The notes beneath the pieces are model-generated. The model was not told where the DNA came from. It saw only the letters and a list, made by a program, of their open reading frames with translations, and ran no database searches. The position numbers and the translations under genes are program-made. 64,000 nt of DNA, from positions 387,556 through 451,555 of the forward strand of contig JAIXKI010000002.1 in the NCBI GenBank assembly GCA_026936105.1. Direction: 5' to 3'. Numbering within the stretch: position 1 is the stretch's first letter; each line of letters opens with the position of its first letter. Of this stretch, positions 1-9,486 are shown piece after piece. The stretch comes from Chitinophagales bacterium. GTDB lineage: Bacteria; Bacteroidota; Bacteroidia; Chitinophagales; Chitinophagaceae.

Positions 1-599
1 TTGAACCCGAAACAAACCATACCCGTTCCTCCGCCTACGTTTCCTTCTTTTATCGGACCGCTTTTTGCATTATCCAAAGCTTCGAAAGCATTATTCTCTT
101 TTACATGAAAACCATAGATGTCATTCAGAATTCCATCATAGGTCTCAGCAACCACCGGATAAGTGTACCAAAAATCTTCTTTGTACCAGTTTGTTTTTAC
201 AAACCATTTCAAAACCGCATCTCTTACCACTCCCACACTGTTGGTATTGGTGATCATGATCGGTGTTTCCAGGAAACCGGATTCCGTTATCCATGTTGTG
301 CCGGTCATTTCTCCATTGCCGTTCAAGGAATACCAGTTGGCAAAAACGGGATTATTGTTTCTGCCTCTTGGTAATATCGCGGTAACTCCAGTTCTTACCG
401 GGCCTTTTCCCCTGATATTTTTTCCTTCTCCCGAAATGATAGTGCTGTATCCGACCTCCACCCCTTTCACATCTGTAATTGCATTAAATTTTCCCGGAGC
501 ACCTTCGAATGGAATACCGATATCTCTTGCTCTTGGTTTTTGTGCTGCGGTTTGCATGTAAACCGCCAACACCATTATAACAATTAAAAGTTTCTTCAT
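1..599 (-). CDS. P1 family (DmpA/BapA-like) peptidase, partial
   Basis: The gene runs off the left edge, so only the N-terminal 199 codons are present. It starts at the ATG at 597-599 with a signal peptide (MKKLLIVIMVLAVYMQTAAQ). Next come features typical of family P1 aminopeptidases/amidases: a RARDIGIPFEG start to the mature protein, RTGVTAILPR, then GNGEMTGTTW and an ITNTNSVGVVRDA stretch, ending in a glycine-rich GNVGGGTGMVCFGF segment. DmpA and BapA self-process into two chains that release N-terminal D- or L- or beta-amino acids. The nucleophilic Ser at the cleavage site would lie beyond the edge, so activity cannot be judged. The signal peptide suggests a periplasmic enzyme. Family assignment is fairly sure; substrate is unknown. 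Confidence 0.8.
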   Translation of the reverse strand, partial: MKKLLIVIMVLAVYMQTAAQKPRARDIGIPFEGAPGKFNAITDVKGVEVGYSTIISGEGKNIRGKGPVRTGVTAILPRGRNNNPVFANWYSLNGNGEMTGTTWITESGFLETPIMITNTNSVGVVRDAVLKWFVKTNWYKEDFWYTYPVVAETYDGILNDIYGFHVKENNAFEALDNAKSGPIKEGNVGGGTGMVCFGF

Positions 600-632
600 T
601 TAGATAGTTAAATTTTCATTAGGCGAGTATTT

Positions 633-1331
633 CTATGCCGTTGGTTTGATGAAGGCCAGTTTGTACATCAATCCGTTGCAAATGATTTCAGATTTTATGT
701 CTTGCATTTGCAGCGGAATTAAATTGACCGGTATGGATGCTTTGGCTTCATCGGTAAATCCACCTTTCAGGAATGGATTTTTCCGGTAATTCTCTCTTAC
801 CAGTTTATCCGTTTCATCAACGATCAATAGCTTCGTTCCGGATTTTGCCACCCTGATCATTTCAAGAATTGCTTTTTGCTTATCATTAAAATAATTTATT
901 CCTCCGCAATGAAAGACCACATCAAAATAATTGTCTTCAAATGGCAGATTTTCTCCTTCGCAATGAACCAGGGTTGCATTTATTTTCCATCTTTTCAAAT
1001 GTCTTTTTGCCTGCAATAGCATTTTCATGGAAATATCCACTCCGGTATAAACAGCTTTTTTATTCAAAAACCGGAAATTATCTCCGGTGCCGGTTGAGAC
1101 TTCTAAAACTTTATCATTGTCGCGGATGGTCAGTTCACTTAAAAAAGGTTCTCTAAACTTTTTTTCTCCGCCAAATTTTATCCGGAAGAAAAAACGTTGT
1201 GAAAGGTTATAAGCCCAGGCTATTCTGTCGTAGATCTTTTTGTATTTGAGATTGTCACCTGTCAGTTCCTTTTCATCAATGAAGGAACAGATCCCGTTAA
1301 CAAGCTTATATTTTTTCTCTTTTAAGAACAT
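633..1331 (-). CDS. Class I SAM-dependent methyltransferase
   Basis: A 232-residue cytosolic protein with a Rossmann-type methyltransferase fold. Motif I is VLEVSTGTGDN around residues 93-103, where the usual ExGxGxG is slightly altered; an acidic residue follows in YTGVDIS. Motif II/post-I is DNYFDVVFHCGGINYF, and a later LLIVDETD strand matches the UbiE/Methyltransf_11 layout. The N-terminal YDRIAWAYNLSQ region also recalls UbiE/COQ5-like enzymes. Substrate cannot be inferred. It lies 33 bp downstream of the P1 peptidase start on the same strand, but it is upstream in transcription order, so the two may be co-transcribed. The start is an ATG directly before a hydrophilic N-terminus; no signal peptide. 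Confidence 0.8.
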   Translation of the reverse strand: MFLKEKKYKLVNGICSFIDEKELTGDNLKYKKIYDRIAWAYNLSQRFFFRIKFGGEKKFREPFLSELTIRDNDKVLEVSTGTGDNFRFLNKKAVYTGVDISMKMLLQAKRHLKRWKINATLVHCEGENLPFEDNYFDVVFHCGGINYFNDKQKAILEMIRVAKSGTKLLIVDETDKLVRENYRKNPFLKGGFTDEAKASIPVNLIPLQMQDIKSEIICNGLMYKLAFIKPTA

Positions 1332-1355
1332 GGATTTACAAAATAAAAAACCGGA

Positions 1356-3656
1356 TCAATATACTATAATCTCATCTGCAAAGATCCATGCGGGCTTTCC
1401 TTCGCCCGGATGGTCTTTGGGTAACCCGTCTAATGCTTTTGCCCTAACACGGATATACCTTGCTTTCTGCTCGGGAAAATCAGCCGAAAAATCTTTTATT
1501 GAAGACTGCACATTGGAAGGAACCGTATTGTTCACTGTTTTTATTTCTTTAAAATTTTCTCCATCGTCAGAGATCTCAAACTTCACCCATAGAGGCATCA
1601 TGATCCAGTCGCGGTAATGCTGCAGGCATCCAATAGAGATCGTATGAATAGTTTCTTCTTTTCCTAAATCAATAGTGGCTATAAGATCTTTGCCCTCAAA
1701 GCCGTGCCAGTACTTACTGATATCAGAATCTGTTCCTCTTATGCCGTCCGTTAAAGCATTCGGCCCGTCAGCGCTGTAGTTCCTGCTTACGGGGTTAGCA
1801 TAGACAACATTTTTGCCGGTTGCTTTATCCATCTCGAATGATTGTTGTGCCACCGTCTTGCTCAGCACTCTTCCGTTCACAACAGTGATCGCTTTCAGCG
1901 TGACGGAAGAATCAATTTGTATGGGATTTGTATAAAGTTTTCCTGACGGTGACGGATCACTCCCGTCGGTGCTGTAATAGATCCTGCCATTGTATATTTC
2001 AGTAAACAATGTTGCATATAGTTTTCCATTTTGTATAAAAGGCTTTATTTCGGGAGTTAAGTTGCCCGGACTGTAATTGACGCCTGACTGGCCGAACCGT
2101 TTGAAATGATATTGCAATCGTTCATTGAAATTATTCCAGTTTTTTTCTTCTTTCGGTGTCCAATCCACTTCAGCTAATGCCAGCATTCTGGGCAGCATCA
2201 TGTATTCCGCGTGGAGTGCAGTGGAGATGTTCTCTGTCCAGAGATTTGCCTGGGCGCCCAGGATGTATTGTTCATAACCATTCTCCAGTTCTTTAGGAAC
2301 GGGATCATAATCATACACCATCTTCAATGTATTAAAACCACCGAAAGCCACAGGCTCTGTGGAAGGATCCGCCTGGTAATGGTCAAAGTACAGAGGTTTG
2401 CCCGGTGACATTACCACATCGTGTTTCATTTTCGCCGCAGCTATGCCTCCTGATTCGCCACGCCAGCTCATCACAGTGGCTTCAGGTGCAAGGCCTCCTT
2501 CCAGGATCTCATCCCACCCGATCATCTTTCGGTGTTTGCTCACTATGAATTTTTCAATGCGCTTAATGAAATAACTCTGGAGCTCGTCTTCATTTTTTAA
2601 TCCCAGCTTATTTTTCAGCGCCTTGCATTTAGCACAGTTTTCCCAGGATGTTTTGTCCACTTCATCACCGCCGATGTGAATATACTTTGACGGGAAAAGT
2701 TCCATTACTTCTGTAAGTACATTTTCCAGGAATGTAAAAACGCTGTCATTGCCCACGCAATAAACAGAAGTGATGTTGGCATAGTTTCCACCCGTCATTG
2801 CTGGCTGAGGCTGCTGCGAACAACTTAAAAACGGATATGCGGCAATGGCTGCAGCGCTGTGGCCCGGCATCTCGATCTCCGGTACGATGGTTATGTTCCT
2901 TTCTTCAGCATATCGGATAATTTCCTTTATCTGTGTTTGTGTATAAAAACCTCCGTATGTCGGAAGGCCGCTTATATCTTTTTCTGACCTGCTTACCCAG
3001 CTTGGTCCTTCATCAGGGCGCCAGGCAGCGACGGAAGTGAGTTTCGGATATTTTTTTATTTCAATACGCCAGCCCTGGTCATCGGTAAGATGCCAGTGAA
3101 AAGTGTTCATCTTATACATAGCCAGCAGGTCAATATATTCTTTTACAAGTTCCGGGGAGAAAAAGTGGCGGCTGACATCAAGATGCATTCCCCTCCATCG
3201 GAAGCGTGGAAAATCTTTTACCTGCATGCAGGGCACCTGCAAAACGGCATTGGTGCGGATGGCAGGCAATGTCTGAAAAATGGTTTGCATTGCATATACC
3301 ACGCCTTTTTTTGTATTTGCGGTAATGGTAATGGCATCCTGGGTCACCTTCAGCAAATAACCTTCATCGCCGATCTCACCTGTTTTTTGTATTCTGAATT
3401 CTATGCTTTTGCTTTTATGAATATTTGCAGGCAGGCTGATACCTGAAATATGGTTGATATAGGAAGTAAAAAACATTGCTGCGGCCTTAAGGTCTTTCCT
3501 GTTTGCATCGTATTTCAGAGATGTGTTATGGTCAATGACAAAATTCCCTTCACTGACCTGCAGGCTTACCGGTTTGGGAATGATGTTTATCTCCTGTTGT
3601 GCATTTGTAAACAATGAAAGGAACAGGATAATTGCCGGGAAAACTGATCTTGCCAT
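1356..3656 (-). CDS. GH20 beta-N-acetylhexosaminidase with C-terminal discoidin-like domain
   Basis: A 766-residue secreted glycosidase that removes terminal GlcNAc or GalNAc from chitooligosaccharides or glycans. A signal peptide covers about residues 1-19. A GH20b-type N-terminal domain spans about 23-148, and the catalytic barrel runs from about 150 to 500 with WHLTDDQGW at 188-196 and HIGGDE at 327-332. Asp331-Glu332 are the expected substrate-assisted catalytic pair. A chitobiase C-terminal-like segment (YYSTDGSDP) follows, then an F5/8 type C (CBM32-like) domain at about 625-766. It lies next to a NagX-like gene and near a GH18 chitinase, which supports a role in chitin breakdown. Length fits the family. 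Confidence 0.93.
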   Translation of the reverse strand: MARSVFPAIILFLSLFTNAQQEINIIPKPVSLQVSEGNFVIDHNTSLKYDANRKDLKAAAMFFTSYINHISGISLPANIHKSKSIEFRIQKTGEIGDEGYLLKVTQDAITITANTKKGVVYAMQTIFQTLPAIRTNAVLQVPCMQVKDFPRFRWRGMHLDVSRHFFSPELVKEYIDLLAMYKMNTFHWHLTDDQGWRIEIKKYPKLTSVAAWRPDEGPSWVSRSEKDISGLPTYGGFYTQTQIKEIIRYAEERNITIVPEIEMPGHSAAAIAAYPFLSCSQQPQPAMTGGNYANITSVYCVGNDSVFTFLENVLTEVMELFPSKYIHIGGDEVDKTSWENCAKCKALKNKLGLKNEDELQSYFIKRIEKFIVSKHRKMIGWDEILEGGLAPEATVMSWRGESGGIAAAKMKHDVVMSPGKPLYFDHYQADPSTEPVAFGGFNTLKMVYDYDPVPKELENGYEQYILGAQANLWTENISTALHAEYMMLPRMLALAEVDWTPKEEKNWNNFNERLQYHFKRFGQSGVNYSPGNLTPEIKPFIQNGKLYATLFTEIYNGRIYYSTDGSDPSPSGKLYTNPIQIDSSVTLKAITVVNGRVLSKTVAQQSFEMDKATGKNVVYANPVSRNYSADGPNALTDGIRGTDSDISKYWHGFEGKDLIATIDLGKEETIHTISIGCLQHYRDWIMMPLWVKFEISDDGENFKEIKTVNNTVPSNVQSSIKDFSADFPEQKARYIRVRAKALDGLPKDHPGEGKPAWIFADEIIVY

Positions 3657-3834
3657 TTCTTTGATTTGAGAATGATCTGATAAGATAAATTATGTGCAGT
3701 AAAATTATCGTTTATTCACTTACCGCAATGATTAAAGCCTGCATCAGTTCATGATAAGTAGGGCCATGCAGGAAAAAGATTCTAAGCTTTCTTGTGTTTT
3801 TTATAAAAATTCATTTTGAGACCATACTAAAACC

Positions 3835-4974
3835 TTACACTTTGATATATATTTTTTTCTTGTCCAATTGGTAGGCTACGGCCCAGCATAGAAATGTAAA
3901 GGATAACGCAAACAAAAGGGATCCGAGATATGCACCGGCATGACTGAAAACGTTTACGTATAACCACCTGAAAAAATTTATTTTTCCTACCGGAATTGTT
4001 AATAAAACGACAGCAAGCAATTCGGAAAGAAGATAGACAAAGAGCGTGTTTTTCCCGAATATCTGAAAGAAGCCGGTCCATTTTACTTTTTCTTTTATTT
4101 GTATCAGATAAACCAGCAAACCTATGATGACACAGTCAATGCCGACAGTATAAACAACGTAACTGCTTGTCCATAATTTTTTATTGATCGGGAAAAGCAG
4201 GTCCCAGAAATAACCGCACACCATTAATGCAAACCCCCAGAAGACCAACTTCACCACTCCTTCATAATCGCTTTTCTTTTGTATCCATTTGCCGGCAAGA
4301 TATCCGGCAACCACGTTACTGATAGCGGGCAGTGTACTCAGCCAGCCTTCGGGATCGAAAGCCACTCCTTCTCCGTGGTACATGTGTTTTTCTCCCATAA
4401 GCCACCTGTCGAAATAAAATCCTGCATTTCCCTGCATAGATAAAGGGTTGGCCGGATTACCGAATACATAAAGGATGATCCAGTAAGCGAAAAGAGAGAT
4501 CACACAAATGATGACGGTTGTTTTTTCTTTCAGAAAATAGATCATCAGTGAAGCGATGCCATAACACAATGCGATCCGCTGCAGCACGCCCATGATCCTG
4601 GTTTCTGATATCGGAAACGGATGGATGTTATGATTGGCATCGAGCCTGAAAAAGGGGAACCAGTACATCAGATAACCGAGAAGAAAAATGATGGCGGTCC
4701 GTTTCAATATTTTCCATACCACGTGCCTCGTGGTCCATGTTTCCCATTTTTTCCAGACAAAACTCATGGAATTGCCAACGGCAAAAAGAAAAGAGGGAAA
4801 TACAAGATCGGTAGCGGTAAAGCCATTCCACTGTGCATGAAGCAAAGGCGAAAAGGTAGTGGCTTCATTGCCCGGCGTGTTCACAATGATCATGAAGCAA
4901 AGCGTCATTCCCCGGAAAACATCCAGTGCAACATTCCTTTTTGGCAAGGAGAGACCGGGAGATGAAGCTGGCAT
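3835..4974 (-). CDS. HGSNAT/NagX-like membrane acyltransferase (COG4299, DUF5009)
   Basis: A 379-residue polytopic membrane protein with about ten hydrophobic segments. The N-terminus carries the family signature RNVALDVFRGMTL, followed by HAQWNGFTATDLVFPSFLF. Human HGSNAT, in the same family, acetylates terminal glucosamine of heparan sulfate across the lysosomal membrane. Bacterial NagX-type members occur in chitin/GlcNAc gene clusters. It is 178 bp downstream of the GH20 gene in window coordinates, on the same strand and upstream in transcription, so a joint role in amino-sugar handling is a reasonable inference. The exact reaction in bacteria is not established by sequence alone. Confidence 0.85.
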   Translation of the reverse strand: MPASSPGLSLPKRNVALDVFRGMTLCFMIIVNTPGNEATTFSPLLHAQWNGFTATDLVFPSFLFAVGNSMSFVWKKWETWTTRHVVWKILKRTAIIFLLGYLMYWFPFFRLDANHNIHPFPISETRIMGVLQRIALCYGIASLMIYFLKEKTTVIICVISLFAYWIILYVFGNPANPLSMQGNAGFYFDRWLMGEKHMYHGEGVAFDPEGWLSTLPAISNVVAGYLAGKWIQKKSDYEGVVKLVFWGFALMVCGYFWDLLFPINKKLWTSSYVVYTVGIDCVIIGLLVYLIQIKEKVKWTGFFQIFGKNTLFVYLLSELLAVVLLTIPVGKINFFRWLYVNVFSHAGAYLGSLLFALSFTFLCWAVAYQLDKKKIYIKV

Positions 4975-5154
4975 CAGATGAAAATTTTGTAATGGTTGGT
5001 CGTTTCTGTATTAAAAGTACACCATCCATTTTGTATCGTGAGAGAAAATTTGTTTACTTCTCAGTTTGCAGAATGAAACAGATCGTCTTTTGTTTTAATA
5101 TTCAAATTTTCTGAGAGGTTAAAATTTGAAAGCGTAATTAACAAGCCTGAAGAG

Positions 5155-5742
5155 TTAACGGAAAAGATGCCTCACAAATTCGTAATTATGGCCTTTTTTA
5201 AAAGGGGTTCTCCCTTTCAGAGAGAGCTCATAATTGTGTGCACGGATGCTTTCATAAATGTTTTCATTCTCCACGAAAGGAAAATAAGAACCAAGCGGCA
5301 TGAAGGCTGCCAGTTGTTCATCAATGCCGGTAACAAAATGGTATCCCGGATAGAAGAAAAGCCCTTTTACTTTACGTTCCGCTTTGCGCAGTGATGCATC
5401 AGTGAAATAATCCCGGTGCACAAACACCATGCATTGCAGGTCATCGGTGTGGCCGAAATAGGATCTTGCAAAGGCGATATTGAAAACTTCGGGAAACCAG
5501 ATGCTCACTCTTACCGGAGAGCGGTCCGTGGAAGGGAAGCAGGAAATGATCCAGTATTCATTTTCATTCTGTACCGGGTCGGGAATGAAATTGCTGATGT
5601 AATGTTTGCAAATCATGGTGATCAGTTCTGCATCTTTCATTTTTAACAGACGCTCCAGCCGTTTTGCATTCTTTTCGTTTACATCAAATGGTTTGAAAAG
5701 GCGGTCGTTGATGCCAAACTGGTATGGAATATTTTGTTTCAT
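5155..5742 (-). CDS. Conserved hypothetical protein, 195 aa
   Basis: I do not recognise this family. It is a soluble-looking, 195-residue protein with no signal peptide or membrane segment, rich in aromatic residues and histidine (about ten His). It starts at ATG 5740-5742 and ends in a basic tail (EFVRHLFR). Coding is supported by an uninterrupted frame with codon use like its neighbours. It stands between the NagX-like gene (same strand) and a divergent GH18 gene. Confidence 0.6.
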   Translation of the reverse strand: MKQNIPYQFGINDRLFKPFDVNEKNAKRLERLLKMKDAELITMICKHYISNFIPDPVQNENEYWIISCFPSTDRSPVRVSIWFPEVFNIAFARSYFGHTDDLQCMVFVHRDYFTDASLRKAERKVKGLFFYPGYHFVTGIDEQLAAFMPLGSYFPFVENENIYESIRAHNYELSLKGRTPFKKGHNYEFVRHLFR

Positions 5743-5919
5743 TTTATCGGATCGCTGCCGGATCTATCATTCCTCTTATTTTTTTGGTATCGCTATCATC
5801 AGTGATGCCTGTACTGTTTATTTCCAACGGTTGGTGAGAACTATAAGAATTTTTAAGGCTTCATAACCGGTTATTGAATAATACCTGCTAATTTAGCAAA
5901 GAAACTAACCGGCGATCTG

Positions 5920-6966
5920 TTGAAAAAAGGAAAATTTCTTCTTGCCTTGCTGACTGTTCTGCTTTATCTGAGTGCCTGTAAAAAGGAACACACTCCGGAA
6001 CCGCCTGTGCATGTTGATATTCATCCCCCTGTAAAGCCGGGTTTTCTTGTGGTCGGATATTTTCCATCTTACCGGACGGTAAATGAATATCCCGACAGAA
6101 TGTTCCGTATGTGCGATGTGGTGAATTATGCTTTCTCAGATATAAATTCTTCCGGCACATCAACGATCCAGGATCTGCAAAAATTCGATTCCGTTTATAA
6201 AAAGGCGAAGTCAAATGGTGCGATGGTCTTTCTTTCTGTTGCCGGCGATCCCTCGCTGTTTGCCGTCATGAGCGGTTCTTCGTCAGGCAGGACCACGTTT
6301 GTTAAGGACATCATGCAAAAAGTCCGGCAGTATCGTCTTGATGGTATTGATATTGACTGGGAGTATCCTTTGAGCAGTGACGGGTCAGGCCTTGGCTTCA
6401 GTGCCTTAATGAAACAACTTTCCGATTCATTGCATGTGGACGGAAAATATTTTTTGACTGCTGCCATCACTCCCGGTAAATATGCAGGCAGTGTGCGGGA
6501 TGGTATCGGCAACGAAGTATTTCAGTTCATTGACTGGTTCAATGTGATGACCTATGATGATTTTACCACTAATCCGGCAATTCAATATCAGCAACACAGC
6601 CCATTTTCCTTAGCCAGCATTTCACTTGACTACTGGATCAACACCAGGGGAATGCCGAAGGATAAATATTTGCTGGGCATCCCTATTTACGGCCGCCCGT
6701 CGGGAATGACTCAGAAAAATACCGTATTAACCTATAAAACCATTTTGTCGCAGGGCGGAAGCCCTCTGTCTGATTCTGCCATTGTATCTTCAGGCGGATT
6801 TACCAACTATACGATCTATTATAACGGACAGCCCACAGTAAAAAAGAAAGCGGCTTATGCCCGCTCGGTTGCCGGAGGAATCATGTTCTGGGAAATAGGC
6901 CAGGATGCAACCGATGACCGTTCACTTATCAAAGCGGCATGTGATACATTGGGAAAACAATATTGA
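5920..6966 (+). CDS. GH18 chitinase-like lipoprotein
   Basis: A 348-residue predicted lipoprotein. The start is a TTG: the frame is closed by a TGA 15 codons upstream and no ATG lies before the signal sequence. The signal peptide ends in a lipobox (LSAC, Cys20), placing the enzyme on a membrane, probably facing outward. The GH18 barrel follows: SVAGD around 106-110 (normally SxGG, here one Gly replaced), then DGIDIDWEYP at 141-150 with the DxxDxDxE motif complete and Glu148 as the acid. FNVMTYDD and a closing GGIMFWEIGQD also fit GH18. It should hydrolyse chitin or related GlcNAc polymers. It is divergent from the preceding gene and probably has its own promoter. Confidence 0.9.
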   Translation: MKKGKFLLALLTVLLYLSACKKEHTPEPPVHVDIHPPVKPGFLVVGYFPSYRTVNEYPDRMFRMCDVVNYAFSDINSSGTSTIQDLQKFDSVYKKAKSNGAMVFLSVAGDPSLFAVMSGSSSGRTTFVKDIMQKVRQYRLDGIDIDWEYPLSSDGSGLGFSALMKQLSDSLHVDGKYFLTAAITPGKYAGSVRDGIGNEVFQFIDWFNVMTYDDFTTNPAIQYQQHSPFSLASISLDYWINTRGMPKDKYLLGIPIYGRPSGMTQKNTVLTYKTILSQGGSPLSDSAIVSSGGFTNYTIYYNGQPTVKKKAAYARSVAGGIMFWEIGQDATDDRSLIKAACDTLGKQY

Positions 6967-7063
6967 ATGGTCGTTCTGCTGAAATGAATTATCGGTTTTG
7001 ATATATAACATTCCGGACCTTAATCAGGGTTAAAATATTTCAGGAAGTAATGTTTCAGGGAAA

Positions 7064-7948
7064 CTAAACTTTACCTGCCAGTTCTTTTTCTGCACTTTTT
7101 TTGATCTTTTTCTGTTTCCAGTTGTACCAGGTCTTGGGCATGGTCTTTTTCATCATGGTATCAATGTTGCGCATGCCAAACAGGTTCCACGCACCATGGA
7201 TCTTACCGCCCAGTGAAGATTGCAATGCACGCAGGCTTAGTGCAAATCCACTGTCAAGATATTCCATATGATGCCAGTAACCGGCGGGCATAAATAAAGT
7301 ATGGCCATGTTCCAGTGTTACGTCCAATCCGTCAGCCAGTTTCAATGCGGGGAATTTTTCATAGTCAACCTTACTGTTGTCCTGGTAGTAACGGGAAAAA
7401 TCGGCAAGTGTCAACACTTCAAAAGGTTTGCGGTACAGACGGTGTTGCTGTTCAAATGGAAAAAGTAATATTCTTTTTCTTCCCGCAAACTGAGTGTGTA
7501 TGATGTGAGAAAGGTCAATGTCGAAGTGCATGTGAGTGATGGATCCCCCACCGCCGACGAACAGCATGGGGAATTTTTTTACAAAGCCTTTCATGTATTC
7601 TTCAGGCCAGGTAAAATCTTTTACCAGTTGTGGCGCATGAGTGAGGATATTAAAAAGAAAGATGCGCAATTCCACCGGGCCTTTCTTCACCATGTCCAGG
7701 TAGTCACCGAATTTCATGTAGCCATCCGCTTTGTTGATGGGAGTGTAGGCGTTGCTTTTTATATTGTTATAAACAGCAACTTCTTTTTCTCCTACCAGCT
7801 GTTTGAAATAATCCCAGTTCCATTTTTCCCTTGCAGGCCAGTCTTTGGAGAGGTTTTTAATTACGATCGGAGTATTGGTCCTGTAAAAGTCTTTTTTAAA
7901 GTCCTCAGGACTGATGGTATCGACAACGGTAACCGGCTTTAGTTGCAT
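7064..7948 (-). CDS. Cupin-like/JmjC-domain protein (Cupin_8)
   Basis: A 294-residue protein resembling the Fe(II)/2-oxoglutarate JmjC hydroxylases related to FIH. The N-terminus has the family hallmark NTPIVIKNLSKDWPA. The metal site is visible as HMHFDID (His-x-Asp) near residues 139-145 and a distal His in a FMPAGYWHHMEY segment. A basic C-terminal tail ends in KKIKKSAEKELAGKV. Bacterial members probably hydroxylate proteins or small molecules; the substrate here is unknown. It starts at an ATG, has no signal peptide, and is isolated by a 381-bp region upstream. Confidence 0.82.
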   Translation of the reverse strand: MQLKPVTVVDTISPEDFKKDFYRTNTPIVIKNLSKDWPAREKWNWDYFKQLVGEKEVAVYNNIKSNAYTPINKADGYMKFGDYLDMVKKGPVELRIFLFNILTHAPQLVKDFTWPEEYMKGFVKKFPMLFVGGGGSITHMHFDIDLSHIIHTQFAGRKRILLFPFEQQHRLYRKPFEVLTLADFSRYYQDNSKVDYEKFPALKLADGLDVTLEHGHTLFMPAGYWHHMEYLDSGFALSLRALQSSLGGKIHGAWNLFGMRNIDTMMKKTMPKTWYNWKQKKIKKSAEKELAGKV

Positions 7949-8329
7949 AGTAAAACCTTTTTATCGAACGAGGCCGAAAATACAAATTGTCCGGTAAATA
8001 GTAGAAGCCCTGCTGTTAATTTGAAAAAAAGGTTACCTGAGTTCAAAAATAAATTGACAAACCGGAAGCAACTTTTCAAAACATAGTTCATTCCGGTGAA
8101 TTTTTCTTAGAAGTTTTTCTTTAACCGTCATAAAGACTGGCTCAGCTCCCTATTTATACCAGTGGCGCTTTAATGTCCCGGGATCCTCTTTGTAAATTTC
8201 TGTAAACGTCTTTGTTTGAATTGATTTAGCTTTATTTTTACTGATAAATAAGATCAGCAACACAATCATTTTTCAGACAAAAGGAAGTTCGATCCCAATC
8301 TTATACATAGTATCTTTTAAAAGGAATAC
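7949..8329. other. Intergenic region between divergent genes
   Basis: 381 bp separate the divergent JmjC-like and beta-lactamase-family genes. It must hold both promoters, but I found no perfect TAnnTTTG element with a TTG partner on either strand. No ORF, repeat or convincing hairpin was seen. Confidence 0.5.
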
Positions 8330-9448
8330 ATGAATTTTAAAAATCAGATTTTATTCTTACTGTCAGCCATACTATTTCTGGCTGGCTGCAAAGAACAGTC
8401 TCTTTCAGAGAAAATTGAAGCTGTGGCAGAAAAAATCTATCCTGCTACGCAACCCGGACTGGCATTGTTCATTTCCGATGGCAACGATATTCTGATCAAT
8501 AAAGGTTTCGGGATCGCCAATATGGAAACCAGGGAAAAAGTAAGCCCCGATTCTCATTTCAGAATGGCTTCGGTAAGCAAGCAATTTACGGCCATGTGTA
8601 TCCTGATTTTGCAACAGCAGGGAAAGCTTGATATCAATGATGCTGCCCTAAAATACCTTCCTTCGCTTCCTTCTTTTGCATCTGCCATCACTATCAAAAA
8701 TTTATTAACGCATACTTCGGGGATTGCAGATTATGAATCGTTGATACCGGAAGATCAGAAAGAACAGGTTTCTGATTCAGATGTATTGCGGCTCATCAGC
8801 AGGTCCGACAGCCTGTATTTTGCTCCCGGTACAAAATTTCAATACAGCAATACCGGTTTTTGCCTGTTGACACAGATCGTTGAAAAAGTTTCCGGAATTT
8901 CATATCCGGAATTCATCAGGCAGAATATTTTTCTTCCGCTGGGAATGGAACATTCAGCCATTTACCGGAAAGACAGCCTGATCTTTGAAAGAGCTTACGG
9001 TTATCACAAGGAAAATAACCAATGGAAATTTGCCGATCAGAGTGTCACAAGCGCCACTATGGGAGACGGATCCGTTTACACTTCACTAAATGAATACAGA
9101 AAATGGATACAGCACCTTTGGGAGCAATCATTCCCCGACAGTAATTCCAATCCACTATTACCTCATGCCTCCGTAAAAAAAGGGCTTGATTATGGCTATG
9201 GCTGGTTCATTGCCCGGAATGATGACGGCAACACGGTTTATTTTCATTCCGGAGAAAGCACAGGGTTTCATAATATCGTTTATCATGACCCAAAAAGAAA
9301 ACTGATGATCGTGTTGTTCTCTAATAGTGATGATGACAGGGTATCTAAAACATTCGGGCAAATCATGTTCCTGCTGAATGTAAAACTGAAAGATGTTCCC
9401 GAAAAAGAATCATTGTTCGATTTCCTGAGTAAAATCTATGACGATTAA
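8330..9448 (+). CDS. Beta-lactamase-family (class C-like) serine hydrolase lipoprotein
   Basis: A 372-residue serine hydrolase of the class C beta-lactamase/DD-peptidase fold. The N-terminal signal ends in a lipobox (LAGC, Cys20), so the mature protein should be lipid-anchored. Motif 1 is SVSK at 81-84, motif 2 a YSNTG (Y-x-N) and motif 3 HSGESTGF (in place of KTG). This combination is typical of esterases and D-aminopeptidases rather than true beta-lactamases. LLTHTSGI is a further family hallmark. The substrate could be a peptidoglycan peptide or an ester; this is not resolved by sequence. Confidence 0.88.
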   Translation: MNFKNQILFLLSAILFLAGCKEQSLSEKIEAVAEKIYPATQPGLALFISDGNDILINKGFGIANMETREKVSPDSHFRMASVSKQFTAMCILILQQQGKLDINDAALKYLPSLPSFASAITIKNLLTHTSGIADYESLIPEDQKEQVSDSDVLRLISRSDSLYFAPGTKFQYSNTGFCLLTQIVEKVSGISYPEFIRQNIFLPLGMEHSAIYRKDSLIFERAYGYHKENNQWKFADQSVTSATMGDGSVYTSLNEYRKWIQHLWEQSFPDSNSNPLLPHASVKKGLDYGYGWFIARNDDGNTVYFHSGESTGFHNIVYHDPKRKLMIVLFSNSDDDRVSKTFGQIMFLLNVKLKDVPEKESLFDFLSKIYDD

Positions 9449-9486
9449 AGATGCGAATAAAAATTCTTTTTATTATTAATCAACCA

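Noticed and set aside
163-561. Plus-strand open frames in the first 600 bp
   Set aside because: They are antisense to the P1 peptidase, which has clear family motifs on the minus strand.
9456-9474. Inverted repeat AATAAAAA/TTTTTATT between two convergent genes
   Set aside because: It has A-T pairs only and a 3-nt loop, so it is too weak to call a terminator.
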